The notes beneath the pieces were generated by a model. It was given only the letters and a program-made list of their open reading frames with translations, did not search any database and was not told the origin of the DNA. Below, one piece after another: positions 20,843-31,959 of a stretch of DNA of 38,431 nt. Made by a program: the position numbers and the translations under genes. The first letter of the stretch is position 1; every line of letters begins with the position of its first letter. The stretch comes from Zygnema cylindricum (Eukaryota; Streptophyta; Zygnematophyceae; Zygnematales; Zygnemataceae), in assembly GCA_037447655.1 (NCBI GenBank), contig JBBHKE010003085.1:1-38431 (forward strand). The letters run 5' to 3'.

Positions 20843-21015
20843 TGAAAGATAACAAACCAAACAAAATACACACACAACAAGAGTGTTTCTCCAATAATTC
20901 AATATATTAAACACAATGCAATTACAATTCCTTTATTTTCTCCATTTTACTTCTGACCTTTCTACGCCTCCTTAATAAGCTACGCCTCCATAAGATAGAT
21001 AAACCACTAAGACTA

Positions 21016-21094
<79 letters not shown>

Positions 21095-21422
21095 GACTAG
21101 AAACGTGTAAGAGTCAACGTGGTGAAACAAACGATCGACAAGTGCGAACCGACTTGAACTACACGGTACGACTAGAAAAGTCAACTACAAACCGGTTTAA
21201 ACCACACAGTACGACCAGAACTTATGTGAACCGAAACGACCAAACAAATTCCACATCACTTCTATAGTTGATTCAAACTTACGTGAAACGAAACGAAACT
21301 AATAATCAATTTCCACGTCACTGAATTTATCTAGCGACGAAACTACTTTGTCCCTGGTCATCGCTGCTTTAGCTACGAGAATGTCTCGTCTCTAAATGAG
21401 TTCTCAGTACTGATTCCTAACA
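20843..21422 (-). repeat. 3' LTR of element 2
   Basis: About 580 bp, starting TGTTAGGAATC next to the polypurine tract and ending TTTCA on the gene strand. It includes an expanded (TA)n block of about 70 bases at 21019-21091. It matches 25962-27154 once the MITE is removed. Confidence 0.85.
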
Positions 21423-21434
21423 TTCCCCCTCTTA
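21423..21434 (-). other. Polypurine tract of element 2
   Basis: AAGAGGGGGAA on the gene strand, directly before the LTR start TGTTAGG. Confidence 0.8.
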
Positions 21435-21456
21435 CTGAGATACTCAAAGCCCGCTC

Positions 21457-21849
21457 TTACTCTATGCCTACTAATTTCTTTCCCATTTCATATACTTCTT
21501 TTATTGCAACTTTGGTTAACATATCAGTAGCTTGTTCTTTTGCAGGGACAAACGCGAATTCAACTTTTTTTTCTGAAACAAAATCTCGAACAAAATGCCA
21601 CTGAATTTTAATGTGTTTAGTGCGTTTATGCAAAATAGGATTTTTACTACGTGGAATGGAGGACATGTTATCACTGAAAATTTGCATGCATTCTTTTTTC
21701 ACTCTAACCTTCGATAAAAATTCCTTAAAACACACAACACTCTTCGCAGCATGACGTGCGGCCATATACTCTGCCTCCGTAGATGAAAGTGCCACGGTAG
21801 GTTGCGAACGGGAATTCCACGAGATGGCTCCTCTTGCAAGTTGAAACAC
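21457..21849 (-). pseudogene. Element 2 RNase H remnant
   Basis: Contains SSTEAEYMAARHA, IFSDNMSSI and the IQWHFVRD histidine region of copia RNase H, then DMLTKVA. The N-terminal DADW segment lies in another frame upstream (about 21850-21905), so the domain is split. Confidence 0.8.
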
Positions 21850-21906
21850 ATATCTTGACGTAGACCTTCATGTATCATGATCCCCTCCATTGTGGGCATC
21901 ACAATA

Positions 21907-22860
21907 TCAATAACAACTCAAGCTCTCATCTTTCTTATAAACAATTCCAAGACTACGTGTTCCCGCCAAATACCTATATATTCTCTTCACCGCCTCCCAA
22001 TGTATTTTTTTTGGATTGCTACAATACCGACTAACCACACTCACTGCCGCACTAATGTCAGGCCTAGTAACGACACTTAAATACATCACGCTACCGACTG
22101 CCTCCCTATACGGAACATCAACCTCGAAACTTTTAACAAAGTTAGAAAAATTGCCACGAGGATCAAGGGGAGTTCCAATTGGCTTACAATCTAAGAACCT
22201 AAATCTTTCCAGTACCTCTTTTGCATATTGTTTTGGCTTAGCTTATTGTCTCCGTTCCTCCTCCTCTGAATCTCAATTCCCACAATCTATTGTGGATTTG
22301 TTAAGTTTGTAATTCTAAATGCTTCCGAAATTCAATCTTTAATATTAAAGTAAATCCAAGTTGTGAGAGATGGAAATGAAACCATCTACGTATACACTGA
22401 AAATTACCATATCCCAACCCTCTCCCCGAATATACACTCCACAATCTGCAGTAAGCCTCCTAAATCCCAAAACTAGTAAAATTTTGTGAAGTTTATGGTT
22501 CCAAGTTTTTGGTGCCTGCTTAAAACCATACAAAGCCTTCCACAACCTCCATACTTTACCATTCTTTCCAAGAACTCCCACTGGAATTTTCATATACACC
22601 TCCTCCTCTTATTCTCCATTTAAGAAAGTTATCTCTATATCCATTTGTTGGTTATACATTCCTTCCACCGCCGCCATTGCAATAATTACTCGCAAATAAT
22701 CAAACTTAACCACAGGAGTAAAAAAATTTGAATAGTCAATACCCTCTTCTGCTGAAAGCCCTTACATACTAACTTTGCCCTATACTTAAGAAATTCTCTT
22801 GAGGTTCCCGGTTGTGTGCAAAAAACCCACTTTAAGTCTATCACCTACTTACCAAAGTCA
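21907..22860 (-). pseudogene. Element 2 reverse transcriptase, broken, YVDG
   Basis: RT motifs are spread over several frames. VWRLWKALYGFKQAPKTW and VYVDGFISI lie in 22345-22599. YLSVVTRPDI and KKIHWEAVKRI lie in 21907-22089. The ARLVCKGF region near 22.76 kb is garbled. At 22381-22392 the catalytic motif is YVDG, so the second Asp required for polymerisation is lost. Confidence 0.8.
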
Positions 22861-22960
22861 AAACACCCATTTGCTTTCAAAATTTAACTCATTTATAAAT
22901 GTCCGTTTCCACTTCTCCTCCCATCCGTCTGAGTCTCTAACCTCTTGATATGATTGAGTA

Positions 22961-23608
22961 TCACCCAGACGATTTTCTGTAATTTATTTTCATAAGAGGA
23001 AGGATTCCGCCCTTCTTTTCTCTAAGTTCGGAGATTGCCCTCTGATAACTAGTTTGCTTTTTATATGACTGTCCTCGTAAGATTCGTTCCGGTGCCTTCC
23101 CTTTTGTTGATCTCTTACTTCTCCGTACGTCCTCTGCAAATTCCTTATCCAAATCACTGCTCTCAATCTTGTCATCGCTCTCCTTCTCTAAGGGTGTCTC
23201 TTCTAATGTCACGTTGTTTGTGTGAGTAGATGATTCCCTAATGACCTTTTCCCCTTGTGATTTGTTGCTTGTGGGCTTAGATGTTGGAACTTTTTTCAGA
23301 GTTTCCTCTACAAATTGCACATTTTTCTTTGTCCCTACCTCTATCAAGACTTCTTTTTCCTCCTCTCATGTGAATTTCTCATAATGACTCTCCTCCTCGT
23401 AATCTTGGGCCCGTTTAGACTCATTAGCTCTTTTCACCATCCATTCCAAATTTTCATTGGACTCCACATTTTTAGACTCTCGAACCCTTGTAGTAACGGG
23501 GTTATAAATTTGATACTGCATTGAATTGTCACTATACCCCACAAAGTATCCTTCCCATGACCGTGCCGCAAACTTCGGCTCCCGGTTTCTTTCCTCTACA
23601 TACCCCAT
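22961..23608 (-). pseudogene. Element 2 integrase C-terminal region and linker
   Basis: Two frames: 23366-23608 with RSWEGYFVGYS and YQIYNPVT, and 22961-23347, a Lys/Ser/Glu-rich linker with RRSKRSTKGK. These are the expected segments between integrase core and RT, separated by a frame break near 23.36 kb. Confidence 0.7.
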
Positions 23609-23612
23609 AACC

Positions 23613-24167
23613 TCACATCCCCAAATCCTTCAATGTTTTACCGTAGGCACTTGTCCACTCCAAAGGTCCTCCAGTGTTTTGTTGCCTAAAGCCGAGTTGA
23701 TTCTCCGTCTCTTGCAATGTCCGATTCTTCCTCGCTGCTATTCCATTCGAGTGTGGGGAATATAGAGCCATGAATTGTTGTTTAATCCGCGTCTCTTTGC
23801 AATATTCAGCGAACGTAAGAAATTCACCTCCACGGTCTGATCGTAATGCTTTTACTTGCCTCTCACTTTCCCTCTCAGCCATGACCACAAAATATTTCAA
23901 TGTCTCTAATGCCTCTGACTTTGCCTTTAAAAGATACACCCATGTTTTCCTACTGAAACCATCAACCATCACTATACTGTATTTATTTTTTCCAATGGTT
24001 TCTAGATGTATGTCACCACAAAGATCTAAATGGACTAGGTCTAAAGGGGAATTCGCCTTGAAATGAAGACCTTTCACCAGATGAGGCTTCCTTTTATGCT
24101 TCCTTTTTGTGTATCCTACACATCTGATGACCTTTTCTCTTGTTGTCACGTCTAGTCCTCGAACCAC
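23613..24167 (-). pseudogene. Element 2 integrase core, catalytic Glu lost
   Basis: Contains SPLDLVHLDLCGDIH, VMVDGFSRKTW, LRSDRGGEFLTF and HSNGIAARKNRT. Two catalytic Asp are present. The Glu expected in the AERKN motif is Ala, codon GCG at 23733-23735, one base from GAG. The frame then leaves register. Confidence 0.8.
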
Positions 24168-24355
24168 ACCATGAGAATCATCTCTTTGATATTACTCTCT
24201 AAAGTGTGACATATACGATGATGCCACAACATGAGGTCCTCCTTGTTGACCTCTGCCCAATGGAGGTGCCCTTCTTCCCCCGCCGTCCTATTTTCTGCTT
24301 TTCTCCAAATCAGCCTACTTTGCATATTTTTAGTTACAACACTCTATGCAAATGG

Positions 24356-24640
24356 TTATGTTATACTACTCAAAATGATTCTACCCCTTTCTATGCATGT
24401 GGCCTTTCCACCTTTCTTTTGAAGTTGTGGGACATTTAAGAGATTGATGCACCCTCCCAGATTATAAGACACATAATTCAAACGTACTCTATTGACTCTA
24501 GTTTTCTCATCCCTATCGTTTATCGGTAGTGTTCCCACTCAATCAATAACCATCATCGAACCATTAGCCACTATGATGGATTTTGGTATAGTGAGTTTTC
24601 TAATGTCACTGAATAGTCCTGGATCCGAACACTTCATGAA
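24356..24640 (-). pseudogene. Element 2 protease to pre-integrase remnant
   Basis: Weak similarity to the post-protease region of copia elements (IRKLTIPK, INLLNVPQLQ) in shifting frames. The DSGAS active site is not found upstream. Confidence 0.5.
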
Positions 24641-24990
24641 TTCATTTAACAGAACGAATAGATTTCTAGTTCATAGAAAGTGGTTCGCAAAACAAATACC
24701 GCGCATTTGTTTCGACGGCGAAAAAATACCGCGCATTTGTTTTCGAGGGCCAGAGGTGAAAGCCGGTTTTGATCAAATGGCCACGATAAGTGTCGAGATC
24801 GCGAAATAGGCGTTTTGGCAGTTTCCGGTCACCGCCACATCAAACGACACGTGGCACAACTACATTGGCTTGCGGCATCTCCGAAAAATATGGGAACAAA
24901 TCCGGATATGGCAGACGTCGACATTTTGGCCATGTCGTTCGATGCTCGTACAAAAAGTACTCCGACATCTGTATCTTTCTGAATTCAAGA
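24641..24990. other. Non-copia-like segment inside element 2
   Basis: This lies where the zinc knuckle and protease active site should be. It shows neither in any frame. It contains a 30-bp tandem pair (24696-24755, unit with ATACCGCGCATTTGTTT) and GC-richer sequence unlike its surroundings. It may be an insertion or replacement; I found no clear terminal repeats. Confidence 0.4.
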
Positions 24991-25149
24991 ATTCCCCTAA
25001 AGTTGTAAGCTCCTCCGTCATCCTCCTCTTGATAACTCGGATAAGATGACCCTTTGTTTTCCTCTTTCAATATTGCCTTCTCCTTCTCCTTACTCTTCAA
25101 GTGATTGACAACGTTTGATATTGTCGATTTCTCTCGCCCCTTGATGACC

Positions 25150-25935
25150 TTATTGGCTACCGCAAACTTGCTTGGAAGACTCCTCATATAAATAAACAAC
25201 CTCTCTTTTTATTGTAAGGAAGTTATCGAGTGAGTTTAGTTGTACGATGATGACATTAAACCGTTTGACTCCATCATCAAAGGACTCATTCTCCTTCATT
25301 TTAAACCCAATATACTCCTCAAAGAGATTATTTTCATTTGCCTCAAACCCTTTTTCAAACGCATTTTGCAAAGCGGTCCAACAATTACAAGCCATATCAT
25401 AAGTTAGAAGATGTTCATGCATACAACTAGTACAATTTTGTATTTGTGCGGTGGAGGTCGCCATATCTTTCTTGTCCCACTTCTTTGCTCCGGCTGGATC
25501 TACGGAAGGATCCGGTAGTGTTTCTTCCCCAATAACTATGTCCCAAATTTTTTTCGGTGTGAATGCTCCTCAAATGTATCGCTTCCAAATTGCATATTTG
25601 GAACCCATGAAGACGATGGTCTTATTAAACACTTTAAGATCATCATCTTCGCTCTCATCCTCTTCCTCATAAAGTTTATATTTCTCTTTCTTTTTCTTTA
25701 TTTTCTTTGAATTGTGTGAGTCTCCACTTACACCTCCATCTCCATCATCTCCTTGTGTTTTGAGAAACTCGTGAAAATGTTCAAACATCCCCTCGTCCAT
25801 CTTCACATTTTTCTCCCCCCATTCGTCAAACTCATCATATTGTGTCCTTGTAACTTCTCCTCCACTAACTCTTCCACTAGCTCCTCCACTAGGTTCCGCC
25901 AAGGATTTTTCTTTTTCCGCCATACCGGCAAGCAT
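25150..25935 (-). pseudogene. Element 2 gag remnant
   Basis: Two frames: 25570-25935 with an acidic N-terminus ending in FMGSKYAIWKRY, and 25150-25464 with DMACNCWTALQNAFEK and DDGVKRFNVIIVQL. These match the same gag segments in element 1. A frame break lies near 25.5 kb and the zinc knuckle is missing. Confidence 0.75.
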
Positions 25936-25947
25936 TGCCAGTTACCT

Positions 25948-25961
25948 GCCCCGATACCAAT
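25948..25961 (-). other. Primer-binding site of element 2
   Basis: AATTGGTATCGGGGC on the gene strand at the LTR end, an initiator-Met-type site nearly the same as in element 1. Confidence 0.75.
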
Positions 25962-26756
25962 TCAAAGATAAGAAACCAAAAAAAATACAAAATACACACA
26001 CAACAAGAGTGTTCCTCCAATAATTCAATATATTAAACACAATGCAATTACAACTCCTGTACTTTCTCCATTTTACTTCTGACCTTTCTACGCCTCCTTA
26101 ATAAGTTACGCCTTTATAAGATAGATAAACCACTAAGGGTATGATTACATCAGGAGGTTTATTTAATAGTACGGACAGTAAAAATTATGTACAGGCATCG
26201 GTTACATCAGGTATTGTCTGTAAATAAGTTTTTACATACTTGTTCTGATTTGAGTGATTCCACGTAAGTTAACGATCAAATCTCTAAAATCGTCAAAGAT
26301 TTGGAAACCGATCATTTTCGTATGGAAATCCGTACTTGTGTATTATGTACGTGTACTTCGCAAGTTAACCTTGCCAATGTACCTCAGATGTCTCCTTCAA
26401 CACGTGACTTTAGGGAGGTGTGAAAATTTTCATTTTTCATCGACGCACGTGTCTATCGTCGACGTGTAGTGAATTGCCTGGTTCTGCATTGGTGAACCCA
26501 CCTCACGGTACAGAGGCAGATGGAGCGGTAGCTTCGCAGATGAAGACCAAAATATAATCAGACGGTCGATGTCTTCTCCCGAAACCTTGGAGAATCTTAA
26601 TCTTATTATCTATAATATTGTTTTCAAGAAACTCACAAAATTACAATACCGTATGGTACGGGCAAGTACAAAGTTATGTATTAAACCTCACTTTTCGTCT
26701 GATGTAACCATACCCTAAGACCAAACAAATATACATATATATAAATATATATATCA

Positions 26757-26802
<46 letters not shown>

Positions 26803-27154
26803 ACACGACTAGAAAAGCGTAAGAGTCAACGTGTGAAACAAACGACCGACAAGTGCGAACCTACTTGCACCACATGGTACGTCTAGAACTTACGTGAACC
26901 AAAACAACCAAACAAATTCCACGTCACTTCTATAGTACGTTTCAAACTTAACTAAAACAAAACGAAACGACCAAACAATTTCAACGTCACTTCTATAGTA
27001 CAACACAAACTTAAGAGAAACGATACTAAACGAACAATCAATTTCCACGTCACTTCAAATATCTAGCGACAAAACTACTTCGTCGGTGATTTTCGCTGCT
27101 TTATCTACGAGAATGTCTCCTCACTAAATGAGTTCTCAGTACTAATTCCTAACA
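25962..27154 (-). repeat. 5' LTR of element 2, with nested MITE
   Basis: Matches the 3' LTR (20843-21422) except for the 579-bp insertion at 26137-26715 and a different microsatellite: (TA)n followed by (TG)n here, (TA)n only in the other. Without the MITE it is about 610 bp. Confidence 0.85.
26137..26715. mobile_element. Tourist/Harbinger-like MITE
   Basis: Begins GGGTATGATTACATCAG and ends with the inverse of GGGTATGGTTACATCAG (16 of 17 match). It is flanked by TAA on both sides (26134-26136 and 26716-26718). The other LTR shows the empty site CACTAAGAC, proving a 3-bp TAA duplication. A TWA duplication and GG-type ends are the PIF/Harbinger signature. There is no transposase; a 71-codon frame inside is not convincing. 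Confidence 0.9.
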
Positions 27155-28315
27155 TGACCTTCCCTCTCTCTTTGCCTGTCCGTGTCCCTCTCCCTCTCCC
27201 TCTCCCGCTCACTCTCCCTTGCCCTTTCTCTTCCACTCTTCCACTCGTTCACCCTCGCCCTCTCTCTCTCTCTCCCACTATCCCTCTCCCATTCCCTCTC
27301 CCTCTCCCTCTCCCTTTCTCATTCCCTTTTCCTCCCCCTCTCCTTCACCCTATCCCTCTCCCTCTTCTTCTCCCTTTCCTTTTGCCTCTTTCTCTTCCTC
27401 TCCCCCTTCATCTCAAACACCCTCACCCACGCCCTCTCTCTCTCTTGCTCTCCCTCTCCTTCTACCTCTCCCTCTCTTTCTTCCTCCCTCTCTCCCTCTC
27501 CTTCTCCCTCTCCCTCTCCCTCTCCCTCTTCTTCTCTCTCTCCTTTGTCTTCGCTTTTTCCCTCAAACTCCCTCTATCTCTCGCCCTCTCCCTCTTCCTC
27601 TCCCTCTTCCTCTCCCTCTCCCTCTCTCTATCTCTCTCCTTCTCTATCTCTCCCTCTCCCTCCCCCTCACCCTCTCAACCCCCCTCCCTCTCCCCCTCCC
27701 ACTTTCCTTCTTCCTCACCCTCTTTCTCTCCATTCCCCTCTCCAACTCTGGCTTTTATTTTCCAATTTCCTCTTCCTCTCACTCTCTATCTTCCACTTTC
27801 CTTCTCCCCTGACATCTCCCTCTCCCTCTCTCTCTTTTTCTCGCCTTCATCTTCTCCCTCGACCTGGCTCTACACCCTCTCTCTCTCCCAATTTCTCACC
27901 ATCTCCCTCCCCCTCTCTCTCTTTTGCCCATTCTCTTCCACGCGCAATCGCTTTGTATCGCCCCCTTCCTCTCCCTCTCAATATCCCTCTCCCTTGTCCT
28001 CTGTAACACCTTTGCCCTCGCCCTCTCCGCTCTCTCTCGGCCTCTCTCCATTTCCCTCTCCCTCTCTCTCCCTCTCCCTCTCCTTCTCCCTCTCCCTCTC
28101 CCTCTCTCTCCCTCTCAATCTCCCGCTTCCCTCTCCCTCACCCTCTTTTCTCCCTCTCCCTCTCCAACTCCAACTTTAGCTTTCACTCTCCATCACCCTC
28201 TTCCTCTCACTCTCTGTCTTCCGACCTCCTCCTCCCTTTCTCTCTCACTCTCTCCCTTGTCCTAGCTCTCACCCTCCCTCTCTCTCTCCATGTCCCTCTT
28301 CCTCTCCGCTCACTC
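27155..28315. repeat. Polypyrimidine array, right part
   Basis: CTCTCC-type array continuing the 18868-20842 array after element 2, same strand bias. Its long Ser/Pro/Leu frames are not genes. It ends just before the LTR of element 3. Confidence 0.9.
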
Positions 28316-28331
28316 TCGCGTGCCTTTTTAT

Positions 28332-29303
28332 TGTTCTATGAGAACTGGTGCAGGTGGAGCTGCAGCAATAGTAATAGAAGTAGACATACTTAAGCAAAAG
28401 CTTCACAAGAATTCCTCACAAACACCACTTTTTGACACACTATAAAACCTGACTCACGGATCCAATGACCTCAAGAATTGGCACGTAAACAGACTAGCAT
28501 ACACACAGTTAATTCCCAAATTATAGAAAAAGTGACCCAGTAAACCATAAGATATGAGAGCTGCAAGTTTCCCAAAAACTGCCTTTAAAATTCCCATATT
28601 CCCAAAACTAGATTCCATATAACTCTAAGTAATAAACTATAGACACTGAGTGAGCTCCTACTGCTCATTAGCCAATCAGGTGATAGTATCCTAAATAGAA
28701 GTATTGTACTGTAGTACGACAAGGTACTCTAATGTACTTCCAAAAACCTAATTGCAACTACCCTAAAAACTAAATAGTGAAACACTATTTGATAAAGCAC
28801 TAAGCAACAAAACTATTTCTTCATGGCTCTAGCTCCCTATCAAGCCTTCAGTGACTACAACAAGTGTGGGGGCTTGGAGAAGGGAGTTAGGGACAGACTG
28901 CCTTTGCTCTTTTTCTATAAAGACCTAGAAAATACTCAAATATCAACAACCACGTCATCCTTGGTCCCCGCTCAATTTCTAGCTGTCAGTGTGATCGTAA
29001 TCAACGTCTAGTATTTTACTTTATATAATTGTAATCCCATATGTATGGTTCATTTTTCGCCCGCCCGATTTCCCGAATTCACTCGTTCGATAACTGCCAT
29101 GTGTCCATGTCCATTCCGCTTTCCCTGCATAGTCTGAAAGGTTGACGCGTGTCTATGTGATCGTACACATACTCTTAGAGTAACTTCTTTACTATCACAC
29201 TATTTGAGGTAAGTATTACACCAATCTTTAATCCAAAAATATTCTATGTTAGAAAACTCCCCTCACAGCTCTATCTACTAAGGATAATGCTTTAAAATAA
29301 TCA
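28332..29303 (-). repeat. 3' LTR of element 3
   Basis: 972 bp, from TGATTATTTT next to the polypurine tract to GAACA on the gene strand. It is homologous to 33414-34394 except for an unrelated central block (28813-28949). Confidence 0.8.
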
Positions 29304-29314
29304 TTCCCCTAAAG
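29304..29314 (-). other. Polypurine tract of element 3
   Basis: CTTTAGGGGAA on the gene strand, abutting the LTR start TGATT. Confidence 0.65.
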
Positions 29315-29339
29315 CTTAAGACTCACTTATTCACTCAGC

Positions 29340-29950
29340 CCAATAGCCTTTCTGCAAAACTGTAATTTAGGTGCAGGTAAAGCTTTTGTTAGCATATCTG
29401 CAACCATATTTTCATCAGGTAAGTAGCACAATTCTATCACTTTGGCAAGCACTTTTTCTTAGACAAAATGCAGTCTGACATCGATCTGTTTACTCTTAAA
29501 GTGGTGGCTAGGATTGGAGGCAATGGCAATAGCTGCCTGGTTGTCACACCTGATGACTTGAGGACCAGTTTGCATGTGTCCCAATTCCTCCAAAGGAGCT
29601 TTTACCCATAGGAGTTCCTCGAGGGCAGAACTTGGTGCCATATATGCTGACTCCATAGTTGATTGAGCGGTGACTTTCTGAAGTTTTCTGCTCCAGCAGC
29701 AAGTTCCGTTTCAAATCTGCAAGACAAAACCAGTGGTTGATTTCCTGCTGGGTATGTGGCCATAACTCCCATCGCTCTAGGTTTGCAGCTTGACTTCCCC
29801 TCCTCCAAGGACAAGTTTAAGATTCTGCGTCATTGCCAGATACCTAAGAACTCTTTTTGCAGCTTCCCTGTCTGCCTATTTTGGATTTTGCAGACTTCTT
29901 CTTAAGGCTCTCACAACAGCTGCTACATCGGGCCTCGTGCAGTTCATAAA
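29340..29950 (-). pseudogene. Element 3 RNase H remnant
   Basis: Copia RNase H segments in several frames: SRKSTTGFV, ESAYMAPSSALEELLW, VIRCDNQAAIAIA, HFKSKQIDVRLHF and DMLTKALP. The usual DADWAGD start is degraded. Stops at several points make it inactive. Confidence 0.8.
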
Positions 29951-30013
29951 GTAGATGAGACTACCAACTACCTGTCTGTATGGTTTTGAGGCCATGAAAT
30001 CCTCCTCCCTTGA

Positions 30014-30832
30014 CTATAAGATCTTATCAACTAGAATACCATAATCAGAATCAACTCCTTCTAATTTCTCTCTGAACTCCATAGAAGTGACACATTCTTT
30101 TGCCTCCTTCATATCAAAATTTTCAAGCATGGAACCAATAGCCTCTTTTTGAGTTAACATTATCTGTTTTTTATTTCTATCTCTCTCTACTTGTATCCCT
30201 AAAATGTATTTGGCCTCACCGAGGTCATGCATCTCAAATCTAGACCTTAAGGCTCTCTTGATGCGATTTATTTCGTCCATAGATTTTCTAATAAGCAGCA
30301 GATCATCTACATAAACAACAATATAAAATACACCATCCTCCCCTCGCAAAATATACACAGAATGATCTGAACTGATTCTTTTAAAGCCTAATTTAGTGAG
30401 GAATTCATCTAACTTTAGGTTCCACTGTCTAGGGGCCTTTTTCAGCCCATACAAGGATTTCATCAGTTTGCATACTAGTTTTTTTTTTTCTTTCTCTACA
30501 TACATTTGTAGTTGCTGCATATAAATAGTTTCTTTAAGCTCTCCATGAAAGAAAGTTATTTTAACATCCATTTGATACACTTCCATGTTTTCAATTACAG
30601 CTAGACTTAATAGGACTCTGACAGTTGGAAACCTTACTACCGGAGATAAAGTCTCCTCAAAGTCAATTCCTTCTTTCTGATTGTAGCCTTTTCCTACAAG
30701 TCTCGCTTTATATCTTTCAATGGTGCCATCCGGATTTAGTTTCAGTTTGAATACCCATTTGCTGCCGATGGCTTTCTGGTCCGGAGGAAGATCAACCAAC
30801 TCCCACGTTTGAGCTTCCATTATGGATTTCAT
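30014..30832 (-). pseudogene. Element 3 reverse transcriptase
   Basis: The longest intact piece of this element, 272 codons. It shows KWVFKLKLNPDG, KARLVGKGYNQ, YQMDVKITFFHGEL, KSLYGLKKAPRQW and an intact YVDDLLLI, then LGEAKYILGIQV. It stops before the end of the domain. The following region (29.95-30.01 kb) continues in another frame with YRQVVGSLIYF. Confidence 0.85.
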
Positions 30833-31378
30833 TTCATCGTTTGCCGCCTCAATCCACTAGTTTCTTTCGGGTGAAGAGAAGGCCTCCCGAATAGTCTTAG
30901 GTTCTCCCGGGTTAGCAGAGTTGGCAAAGTGTGATCCAGATTGTAGACGGCTGTTAGATCTCCTTCCCCTCGGAAATTCTGAGGCTGAAACCGATGGATG
31001 CCTGCCATTCTTTGTTGATCTTGTGACTTGTTGCTTTTGCTCTTGGACCGGTTCAGCTTGCTCCATCTAAGTCTGAAGAGGAACTTAAGGATCTGAAGAT
31101 ACTGGATGTGCAAGAGGTTGCTAAACTGTCGGAAAATAAACTATTTTGTGTGTATCAAAAATAAGATATTCTTGTGACTTTTCCTCAGCCTGTTTTTCTG
31201 TCATGCTAAATAGATATACCGAAACTTCCTCATCCTTTATAATAATATTTCTAGACACAGTTACTTTTTGCTTATCAAAAACATATACTTTGTAGACTTT
31301 TGAATTTTCATCATAACCCATAAGGATACCCGGAAGACCCTTTGGTTCCATTTTCCAAGTATTCGGTGAAGTGTTCAA
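30829..31378 (-). pseudogene. Element 3 integrase tail and linker remnant
   Basis: 31121-31378 holds LPGILMGYDENSKVYKVY, the typical segment after the integrase core. 30829-31113 is a degraded Gln/Ser-rich linker leading to RT. Stops separate the pieces. Confidence 0.65.
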
Positions 31379-31559
31379 AACAACGCATTTACTTCCAAAA
31401 ACTCTAAAATGACTAACATCAGGTTTTTTACCTGTCCAAATTTCAAATAGTGTAGTACTTACCGACCTAGAACCAATTCTATTTTTGATATAAACTTCTC
31501 AGTTAAGGGCCTAAGCCTAGAATTTCAAATCTATATTTTTATCTGCTAGCATAAATCTA

Positions 31560-31866
31560 GCACATTCTGTAATGGTCCTGTTTAATCTTTCCGAAACACC
31601 ATTCTGCTAATAAGTGTAAGGGACAGTGAGCTGGCGACTTATACCCTCATCTAGCAGAAAGTTTTGGAATTCTTTTGACATATACTCTCCTCCATTGTCT
31701 GATCTGAGTTCCAAAATTGGAACACCATGCAGTATTTCCTCCCAAATTTTGTAGTGTTTGAAGTGTCTGAACACTTCACTCTTTTCTTTCATGAAGTAAA
31801 ATTTAATGAATCTGGAGAAGTCATCAGATACGTTACCATAAAACAAACCCCCTCAGCAGAGGGCAC
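31560..31866 (-). pseudogene. Element 3 integrase core
   Basis: Frame 31607-31846 has DDFSRFIKFYFMK and ILELRSDNGGEYMS. After a TAG the QNGVSERLNRT segment follows, so the second Asp and the Glu of the triad are visible. The first Asp region near 31.87 kb is disrupted. Confidence 0.75.
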
Positions 31867-31959
31867 TCGAGCAGGTCTCAAAACATCCGAGTGAATTAGT
31901 TGCAAGACTTTTGTACATCTATGATCCGATTCCTGTGGAAAATGCAGCTTATGTGTCTT

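Larger units (their letters stand above)
20843..27154 (-). mobile_element. Ty1/copia retrotransposon, element 2 (dead)
   Basis: Minus-strand element with both LTRs, primer-binding site and polypurine tract, and gag to RNase H remnants in copia order. It is inactivated by multiple frameshifts, RT YVDG instead of YVDD, an integrase catalytic Glu changed to Ala, and loss of the zinc knuckle and protease centre. Flanks ACACC and TGACC agree only at the last three bases, so the target duplication is eroded or unclear. A Tourist-like MITE sits in the 5' LTR. Confidence 0.88.

Noticed and set aside
18980-20845. Open frames of 159 to 490 codons in the CT array
   Set aside because: Same compositional artefact; three frames are open simultaneously with the same Ser/Pro/Leu repeat.
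26254-26469. 71-codon frame inside the Tourist-like MITE
   Set aside because: No transposase motif, and the element is too short to be autonomous.
27154-28265. Open frames of 113 to 341 codons
   Set aside because: CT-array artefact, as above.
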